A stretch of 64,000 nucleotides of DNA from Clostridia bacterium. Lineage in GTDB: Bacteria; Bacillota; Clostridia; Oscillospirales; Acutalibacteraceae. The notes below the pieces were generated by a model. It was not told the DNA's origin and searched no databases. It worked only from the letters and a program-made list of their open reading frames with translations. Below are positions 58,386 through 64,000 of the stretch, one piece after another; position 1 is the stretch's first letter, and each line of letters begins with the position of its first letter. A program made the position numbers and the translations under genes. Location of the stretch: positions 1-64,000 of the forward strand of contig JAFQCU010000007.1 of the NCBI GenBank assembly GCA_017416285.1, given 5' to 3'.

Positions 58386-59618
58386 ATGGATTTTAAGCCT
58401 TTTGAGAAAAAGATATATTTATCTTCTCCTACAATGCACGGTGAAGAGTTAACTTATATGACAGAAGCCTATGAAACCAACTGGATGTCTACCGTTGGTA
58501 AAAACATTAACGAGGTTGAGTCATTGTGTTGCAAAAAGGTGGGCTGTAAATATGCAGTTGCGCTTTCATCGGGCACTGCGGCGCTACACCTTTGTATGAA
58601 GCTTGCAGGTGTAAGGCGTGGCGATCACGTATTAGTAAGCGATACAACCTTTGACGCAACTGTTAATCCCATAGTTTACGAGGGTGGTATTCCGGTTTTC
58701 ATTGATTCTGAAATGGATACTTGGAATATGGACCCTGTGGCACTTGAAAAAGCGTTTGAAATTTATCCCGACGCAAAAGTGGTTGTGGTTGTTAATTTGT
58801 ACGGTACTCCTGCAAAGTTTGATGAAATTAAAGAAATATGCCAAAAGCACAATGCAATATTGATTGAGGATGCGGCTGAATCTTTCGGCGCTACTTATAA
58901 GGGCGTGCAGACGGGCTTGTTCGGTACATATAATGCAATCAGCTTTAACGGTAATAAAATCATAACAGGCTCATCGGGCGGTATGCTGTTGACTGATGAT
59001 GAGGAGGCGGCAAACAAGGCGAGAAAGTGGTCTACCCAAAGCCGTGAAAACGCTCCCTGGTATCAGCATGAGGAGCTTGGCTATAACTATCGTATGTCTA
59101 ACGTAATTGGCGGTGTGGTGAGGGGTCAATTACCTCACTTGGAAGAGCATATCGCTAAAAAGAAAGCAATTTATATGCGATACAAGGAAGCATTTAAGGA
59201 TTTACCTGTTATAATGAATCCATACGATGAAGAAAATTCCGAACCGAATTTTTGGCTTTCGTGTATGCTTATAAATAAAGATGCTATGTGCAAGCAGGTG
59301 CGTTCGGATAATGACGTATGTTATATAAAAGAGGTTGGGAAGACCTGTCCGACCGAAATTTTAGAAAAATTGGAAAAATATAACGCAGAAGGCAGACCCA
59401 TCTGGAAGCCAATGCATATGCAGCCTTTGTATCGTATGCATCCGTTTGTTACTGCACAGGGCAACGGCAGATGCAGAACAAATGCATATATCAATATGGG
59501 CGAGGCTTTAGACGTCGGTGCTGATTTATTTGAACGTGGTCTTTGTTTGCCAAGTGATAATAAAATGACCGAAGAAGAACAGGATATTATTATTGAAATA
59601 ATTAAAAGCTGTTTTTGA
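58386..59618 (+). CDS. DegT/DnrJ/EryC1/StrS aminotransferase (PglE-like)
   Basis: 410 residues. IYLSSPTMHGEELTYMTEAYETNWMSTVG is the typical opening; the PLP lysine lies in SFNGNKIITGSSGGML and the cofactor-anchoring EDAAESFGA precedes it. Enzymes of this class aminate 4-keto (or 3-keto) nucleotide sugars; the sequence order resembles PglE, which makes UDP-4-amino-4,6-dideoxy-GlcNAc. It precedes a PglC-like sugar transferase by 21 bases, so the pair may start a surface glycan carrying an amino-deoxy sugar. The 4,6-dehydratase expected before it is not in this window. Confidence 0.9.
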   Translation: MDFKPFEKKIYLSSPTMHGEELTYMTEAYETNWMSTVGKNINEVESLCCKKVGCKYAVALSSGTAALHLCMKLAGVRRGDHVLVSDTTFDATVNPIVYEGGIPVFIDSEMDTWNMDPVALEKAFEIYPDAKVVVVVNLYGTPAKFDEIKEICQKHNAILIEDAAESFGATYKGVQTGLFGTYNAISFNGNKIITGSSGGMLLTDDEEAANKARKWSTQSRENAPWYQHEELGYNYRMSNVIGGVVRGQLPHLEEHIAKKKAIYMRYKEAFKDLPVIMNPYDEENSEPNFWLSCMLINKDAMCKQVRSDNDVCYIKEVGKTCPTEILEKLEKYNAEGRPIWKPMHMQPLYRMHPFVTAQGNGRCRTNAYINMGEALDVGADLFERGLCLPSDNKMTEEEQDIIIEIIKSCF

Positions 59619-59639
59619 TTATACACAAGGGGTTAGAAA

Positions 59640-60266
59640 ATGTACGCAAAATACATAAAACGTCCTATGGATTTCTTCCTTTCATTATGCGCAATAATTG
59701 TTTTGTCGCCGGTATTGCTTGTGCTTATGATACTTGGTGCAATCAAAATGAAAGGCAATCCTTTCTTTACTCAATTAAGACCTGGTAAGGATGAAAAAAT
59801 TTTCAAGCTTATAAAATTCCGCACTATGACCTGTGAAACAGACGAAAACGGTGAGCTATTGCCTGATGAAAAACGACTTACCCGTTATGGCAAGCTTTTA
59901 AGGGCGACATCGCTTGACGAATTGCCCGAGCTTTTTAACATTCTTAAGGGGGATATGGCGGTTATTGGCCCGAGACCGTTGCTTGTTCAGTATTTACCGC
60001 TCTATAACTCTGAGCAAAAACGCCGCCACGAGGTTCGTCCCGGGTTGTCGGGCTTAGCACAGGTAAATGGTCGCAATTCACTCACTTGGGAGCAAAAGTT
60101 TGAAGATGACGTGAAATATGTTGACAATATAACATTTTTGGGAGATGTTAAAATTATTTTAATAACCTTTTTAAAGGTATTCAAGCGTGAGGGTATTTCA
60201 CAGGAAAACAACGCAACGATGGAGTTTTTTACAGGCACTCTTGAGAAGGAAAAGGTAAATGAATAA
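59640..60266 (+). CDS. Undecaprenyl-phosphate sugar phosphotransferase (PglC-like)
   Basis: 208 residues. One N-terminal re-entrant membrane helix (RPMDFFLSLCAIIVLSPVLLVLMI) with the conserved KRPMD, then GNPFFTQLRPGKDEKIFKLIKFRTM, the catalytic DE pair in TSLDELPELFNIL, and GPRPLLVQYLPLY, all as in monotopic phosphoglycosyl transferases. It moves a sugar-1-phosphate onto undecaprenyl phosphate at the inner face of the membrane. Coupled to the PglE-like aminotransferase upstream. Confidence 0.93.
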   Translation: MYAKYIKRPMDFFLSLCAIIVLSPVLLVLMILGAIKMKGNPFFTQLRPGKDEKIFKLIKFRTMTCETDENGELLPDEKRLTRYGKLLRATSLDELPELFNILKGDMAVIGPRPLLVQYLPLYNSEQKRRHEVRPGLSGLAQVNGRNSLTWEQKFEDDVKYVDNITFLGDVKIILITFLKVFKREGISQENNATMEFFTGTLEKEKVNE

Positions 60267-60319
60267 TTCCATATGCGTTGTAAACAAAATGGTTTGGAGA
60301 AAAGATTAAATTTAAAATT

Positions 60320-60355
60320 TACACCGCCCAAAGCTTTGGACGGTGTTATTTTTTT
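60320..60355 (+). terminator. Terminator of the glycan pair
   Basis: ACACCG-C-CCAAAGCTTTGG-A-CGGTGT followed by TTATTTTTTT. Confidence 0.85.
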
Positions 60356-60424
60356 ATTTCATAATTTATCATATTTTTTAATTTGTTTTCATACAATCTA
60401 ATAGTCCTTTTAGGAGTTGATTGT

Positions 60425-60667
60425 ATGAGAGAGGCAGAACCTCGTGCGGTGATTTTGGGTGAATACATACTTGATACCGGTGCAACGGTTAGGGCGACGG
60501 CAAAGGTTTTTAAAATCAGTAAGTCTACAGTACATAAAGATGTCACCCAGAGGTTAAAGTATGACAACCCACAGCTTTATAAATTGGTTAAAGCTGTACT
60601 AGAAAAAAATAAAAGCGAACGTCATATCCGTGGTGGAATGGCGACTAAAAGAAAATATAAGGGATAA
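60425..60667 (+). CDS. spoIIID: Sporulation transcription regulator SpoIIID
   Basis: 80 residues from ATG 60425 behind AGGAG; a longer frame exists but starts upstream without a site. The HTH core YILDTGATVRATAKVFKISKSTVHKDVTQRL and the basic end RHIRGGMATKRKYKG match SpoIIID, a mother-cell regulator that switches the sigma-E programme towards sigma-K. Its presence with spoVT implies a full sporulation pathway. It is a single gene here, ending at a two-way terminator. Confidence 0.96.
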   Translation: MREAEPRAVILGEYILDTGATVRATAKVFKISKSTVHKDVTQRLKYDNPQLYKLVKAVLEKNKSERHIRGGMATKRKYKG

Positions 60668-60697
60668 AAAACACCGTTCATTTGAACGGTGTTTTAA
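60668..60697. terminator. Two-way terminator
   Basis: AACACCGTTCA-T-TGAACGGTGTT between spoIIID and the convergent MATE gene. Confidence 0.9.
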
Positions 60698-60698
60698 T

Positions 60699-62108
60699 TT
60701 AGCTTTCATTAATAATATTCCGTATCCACATTCCGTTTTTGACCATGAAAAAGCCGATTACACATTTAATAATATCCAGCGATTGAACTATTAAAAATAA
60801 CGATAAAATGGGAAGGGTTGTGTATTTTGATAGTACGAATGCGAGCGGAACGACAATCACCCATGAAAAGGCGCTGTCAAAAAGGAAGGTTATAAGTGTT
60901 CGTCCGCCCGAACGCAAGGTGAAGTAACAGTTATGCGCAAAGGCAAAAACGGGCATAAGTGCGGCCACCACCAACAAAAAGTGTGTTGCCATTTGCTTTA
61001 CCACGGGCTCGGTTTTATAAATGTGGGGAATAATTGGTGCTAGACACGCCATAACACCGCCCATTACTAAGCAACAACCGACCGATAGTGTCAAAAGCTG
61101 CCAAACCGATTGCTTTGCTTCTTTAATGCGGTTGGCACCCAAGTGTTGACCAACGATAATGGCAACAGCGTTTCCCATGGTAAGAAATACAACGTTAAAC
61201 AGATTATTGACTGTGTTTGAAATATTAACGGCGGCTAAAACGTTTATACCCCTTACAGAGTAGCACTGAAGTAATACCGCCATACTTGACGACCAAAGGA
61301 ATTCGTTTACCAAAAGGGGCATACCCTTTGTAATGATTTGTTTTGCCAAATTCCACGGGATATACAGACTTTTGAATGCGCCGATGATAAATGGGTATTT
61401 TTGGTGTTTTAGTGTGGTGGCGATTATGATTATTGCCGCTTCTACAAAACGGGAAAGCACGGTTGCAATGGCGGCGCCCGCAACTTCAAGCCTTGGAAAA
61501 CCAAATTTGCCGAAAATAAGTAAGTAGTTGAACACAAGGTTTACCATAATTGCTGATATGCTAGCAATCATAGGCAGCTTTGTTTCGCCGACTTCACGTA
61601 ACGTGCTTGCGTAAACCTGCATTATAGCGAACGGCAAAAGACCAATAAGCATAATGTTTATATAATCTACTGCATATTTTATGGTTGCGGCGGCATCCTC
61701 CGGCAAGGTGTCTTTTGCGATGTAGGTTTGTATTAAAGGCTCTTTAAACAGGACAAAAACACCCAAAGCAATGGCAGTCATTAAAACCCCGACAATGGCT
61801 TTCATTCGCATACAGTGGCGAATACCGTTATTGTCATTAGCGCCGGCGTATTGTGTTGAAAAAATGCCCGCACCAGCCATTCCGCCAAAAATGCAAAGGT
61901 AGAAAATAAACATTAATTGGTTAACAATGGTAACAGCCGACATTTGCAGTGTTCCGACACGGCCAACCATTACGTTATCTAAAAGGCTGACAACATTTGT
62001 TATGGTGTTTTGGATTATCATTGGCACAACAATGGCGAATACTCTGCGGTAAAAATCCTTGGTGCCGATTAGATTAGATTTTAATTTCATTTTGTTTTTC
62101 ACTTTCAT
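60699..62108 (-). CDS. MATE-family efflux transporter (second of two)
   Basis: 469 residues, 12 helices. FYRRVFAIVVPMIIQNTITNVVSLLDNVMVGRVG is a typical NorM-like opening. It shares only the general fold with the MATE protein at 40050, so the two are not recent duplicates. There is no clear ribosome site upstream of ATG 62108; a GTG or ATG within the first seven codons is an alternative. The promoter region is AT-rich and shared with the divergent T-box operon. Confidence 0.9.
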   Translation of the reverse strand: MKVKNKMKLKSNLIGTKDFYRRVFAIVVPMIIQNTITNVVSLLDNVMVGRVGTLQMSAVTIVNQLMFIFYLCIFGGMAGAGIFSTQYAGANDNNGIRHCMRMKAIVGVLMTAIALGVFVLFKEPLIQTYIAKDTLPEDAAATIKYAVDYINIMLIGLLPFAIMQVYASTLREVGETKLPMIASISAIMVNLVFNYLLIFGKFGFPRLEVAGAAIATVLSRFVEAAIIIIATTLKHQKYPFIIGAFKSLYIPWNLAKQIITKGMPLLVNEFLWSSSMAVLLQCYSVRGINVLAAVNISNTVNNLFNVVFLTMGNAVAIIVGQHLGANRIKEAKQSVWQLLTLSVGCCLVMGGVMACLAPIIPHIYKTEPVVKQMATHFLLVVAALMPVFAFAHNCYFTLRSGGRTLITFLFDSAFSWVIVVPLAFVLSKYTTLPILSLFLIVQSLDIIKCVIGFFMVKNGMWIRNIINES

Positions 62109-62186
62109 AAAAAAGGTGTCAAGCTAATATACCATAATATAAGCAAAAAGTAAACCAATAAAAACGAAAAAAATTTTTAAAAAGTG

Positions 62187-62215
62187 TTGACAACGGTTTT
62201 TCTGGGTGGTATAAT
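62187..62215 (+). promoter_or_regulatory. Promoter of the T-box operon
   Basis: TTGACA (62187-62192), 17 bases, TATAAT (62210-62215): a perfect consensus pair about seven bases before the expected start of the leader. Confidence 0.92.
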
Positions 62216-62221
62216 AAGCAA

Positions 62222-62487
62222 AAATCGATAAAAGCTTTGACGAAGACGGTTTTAAATAACTGCTTTTAGAGAGTCGGCGGGTGGTGCAAGCCGATGGCAA
62301 GTGTTTATAAATACCCATCACTTCCGAGCTGAAGGGCTGAAACTTAATTGCGAGTAGGTCTTTCCGTGATTGCTGCGTAAAGGCATAAGGGTTGCTAGAC
62401 CCTGAGTGGCAGTTTTACTGCAATTTGAGTGGTACCACGAGTGTAATTATAACACCCGTCTCAAAGTTTGAGACGGGTGTTTTTTAT
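62222..62487 (+). promoter_or_regulatory. T-box riboswitch leader
   Basis: Stem I features are present: AGAGAGTCGGCGGGTGGTGC and AAGCCGAT, then CACTTCCGAGCTG. The T-box itself, TGGTACCAC, is at 62430-62438 within TTTGAGTGGTACCACGAG, and the competing terminator is ACACCCGTCTCAAA/TTTGAGACGGGTGT followed by T (62452-62487). It senses an uncharged tRNA and lets transcription proceed. The likely specifier loop reads TGAAACTTAATTGCGAGTAG; ACT, TTA and ATT codons can all be placed in it, so I do not assign the amino acid. Confidence 0.93.
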
Positions 62488-62519
62488 TTTAAATTATTTT
62501 TTGGAAAGGGTGTTAAAAA

Positions 62520-64000
62520 ATGACAACCAATACTGCAAAACAACAACTTATGGAGATCGCTGCACGAATTAAGGAAATGCGTGAAATTATGGGCTGGTCT
62601 ATTGCTGAAATGGCAGTTAAGACTGAAGTGAGTGAGCAGCAGTACATTAGCTATGAATCTGCAGAAGCAGATATTCCTTTTAGCTTTATTCATAAATGTG
62701 CGTTGGAATTCGGTGTTGAGCTTACCGAATTTTTGGAAGGTCATAACGCTGCCAGACTTTCGAGCTATACCGTTACACGTAAGGGCAAGGGACTTCAAAC
62801 CGCTAAAGAAGACGGCATAGACATTAAAAATCTGGCCCCTAAATTCCGTGATAAAATTGCTGAACCCTATTGGGTAAGATACGAATATTCGGCTTCTCAA
62901 CAAAATAAGCCTATACATCTTGCAACCCACTCCGGTCAAGAATTCGACCTTGTTATGAGTGGTACGCTTAAGGTGCAAATCGGTGACCACGTTGAAATAC
63001 TTCACGAAGGCGACAGTATTTATTATAATTCTTCAACTCCGCACGGTATGATTGCTGTTGATGGTAAGGACTGTGTGTTCTGTGCGGTTGTTTTACCGGG
63101 CGAGGACACTAAGGAAGAGGTTGTTCGCAAGAGCATTGCCTCCACCAAGAAGAGCGAAAAGCTTGTGTGTGAAAAGTTTGTTAAAACTGTTGAGGATGAA
63201 AACGGCGCTTTACAAAAAATCGACTTTAAAAATACCGAAACCTTTAATTTTGGTTTTGATATTGTTGATGGCATTGCCAAAAAATATCCTGATAAGCTTG
63301 CAATGCTTCATCTTGATAAGAATAAGGTTGAACGCCGCTTCACATTTAATGATATTAAGCGTGCTTCAAATCAGGTTGCTAACTACTTTACATCACTGGG
63401 CATTAAAAAGGGCGACAAGGTTATGCTTGTGCTCAAAAGACATTATCAGTTCTGGTTCTGTATGGTTGCGCTTCACAAATTGGGTGCGGTTGCAATTCCT
63501 GCAACAAATCAGCTTAAGGAACACGACTTTGAATATCGTTTTAATGCCGCAGGTGTAAAGGCACTTGTTTGTACTGCTGATGGTGATACCGCCGAAATCG
63601 CAGAAGCTGCTGCTAAAAAATGTGACAGCGTAGAAAAGCTCATAATGGTTGGCGGCAATCGTGACGGCTGGCAGGATTTTGATAAGGAATATCCGCTTTT
63701 CAGCGCACATTATTATAGAGATGAGGACACCTCCTGTGGTGAGGATGCCGCCCTTATGTTCTTCACCTCCGGCACAACAGGTAACCCCAAAATGGCGGCA
63801 CATAAGCACACCTATGCTTTAGGTCATTTTGTAACTGCTAAATATTGGCATTGCTGTGAACGTGATGGTTTGCATTTAACCATATCTGATACCGGCTGGG
63901 GTAAGTCGCTTTGGGGCAAGCTTTACGGTCAATGGCTCTGTGAAGGTGCAGTATTTGTTTATGACTTTGACCGCTTTGACGCTGATGATATTTTGCCAAT
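62520..64000 (+). CDS. HTH-cupin-acyl-CoA synthetase fusion (right-truncated)
   Basis: 493 residues are visible and the frame is open at the window end. Residues about 8-65 are an XRE HTH (IAARIKEMREIMGWSIAEMA, SEQQYISYES). About 120-190 is a cupin (FDLVMSGTLKVQIGDHVEILHEGDSIYY, SSTPHGM). From about 230 an AMP-binding enzyme begins, with the P-loop FFTSGTTGNPKMAAH near 415 and TGWGKSLWGK as in medium-chain acyl-CoA synthetases. It would activate a carboxylic acid with ATP and CoA; the regulatory half is like HTH-cupin repressors. Control by an uncharged tRNA suggests the acid derives from an amino acid (branched-chain or aromatic), which is inference. Confidence 0.88.
   Translation, partial: MTTNTAKQQLMEIAARIKEMREIMGWSIAEMAVKTEVSEQQYISYESAEADIPFSFIHKCALEFGVELTEFLEGHNAARLSSYTVTRKGKGLQTAKEDGIDIKNLAPKFRDKIAEPYWVRYEYSASQQNKPIHLATHSGQEFDLVMSGTLKVQIGDHVEILHEGDSIYYNSSTPHGMIAVDGKDCVFCAVVLPGEDTKEEVVRKSIASTKKSEKLVCEKFVKTVEDENGALQKIDFKNTETFNFGFDIVDGIAKKYPDKLAMLHLDKNKVERRFTFNDIKRASNQVANYFTSLGIKKGDKVMLVLKRHYQFWFCMVALHKLGAVAIPATNQLKEHDFEYRFNAAGVKALVCTADGDTAEIAEAAAKKCDSVEKLIMVGGNRDGWQDFDKEYPLFSAHYYRDEDTSCGEDAALMFFTSGTTGNPKMAAHKHTYALGHFVTAKYWHCCERDGLHLTISDTGWGKSLWGKLYGQWLCEGAVFVYDFDRFDADDILP

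Noticed and set aside
40050..62108. The two MATE transporters as a recent duplication
   Set aside because: Their sequences share only family-level features and their contexts differ.

Overview
The window reads as chromosome of a spore-forming, AT-leaning Gram-positive of class Clostridia, probably a gut Oscillospirales (Ruminococcaceae-like) lineage. Supporting signs are spoVT and spoIIID, strong AGGAGG ribosome sites, TTGACA/TATAAT promoters, a T-box leader, a clostridial SRP RNA, a CD1247-type acidic zinc-ribbon protein beside efp, and many carbohydrate-active genes. The family-level placement is a guess; the class-level one is firm.

Region 1 (1-8452) is accessory DNA stacked against the 5' end of spoVT. 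The intact gene (7919-8452) is preceded by two further copies of its ribosome site and first codons (1009 and 3416). Each copy breaks off about nine to eleven codons in and runs into the same kind of sequence: a TATAAT box, a hairpin with an almost invariant 11-base loop (GCATRAAYACT) and, at both, a strong two-way terminator. The intervals between the breaks behave like cassettes. One carries a lone YcaO enzyme. The other carries a controller-type HTH protein, two DNA methyltransferases and an HNH protein, which together look like a restriction-modification system. Neither cassette holds a recombinase. Further left are a DUF6870-like gene and two more of the hairpins.

Region 2 (8778-18932) is housekeeping: a PHP phosphoesterase, pyk and a HIT protein, serS, efp with its CD1247-type neighbour, PAP2, ispD and ispF, a DUF4830 protein, an RsuA-type pseudouridine synthase and an MsmX/UgpC-type ATPase that probably serves several sugar ABC importers. 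Region 3 (19048-28243) mixes a DUF898 membrane protein, a glycoside pair (MFS transporter plus GH2) divergent from a GH43 protein, a ClC channel, a 36-residue peptide gene with its own promoter and structured leader, and a YjjG / RING-DUF2628 / Nudix group.

Region 4 (28420-41417) is the conserved core: SRP RNA, then dnaX-ybaB-recR-DUF896-dehydrogenase-yifB; an iron alcohol dehydrogenase; and DUF951-prfA-sua5-coaE-M18 peptidase, followed by small proteins and a MATE exporter. Region 5 (41448-52205) has membrane-linked HTH regulators, tRNA-Ser(GGA) with a hairpin-array repeat, a sodium symporter, DegV, and a GH5/DMT pair divergent from an AraC regulator.

Region 6 (52250-64000) is amino-sugar and glycan metabolism: a ROK glucokinase divergent from nagA and a ROK-like kinase, a HAD phosphatase with a ROK repressor, a decayed sugar-isomerase gene, a PglE/PglC-like aminotransferase and sugar transferase, spoIIID and a second MATE exporter. 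It closes with a T-box leader controlling an unusual HTH-cupin-acyl-CoA synthetase fusion that runs off the end of the window.
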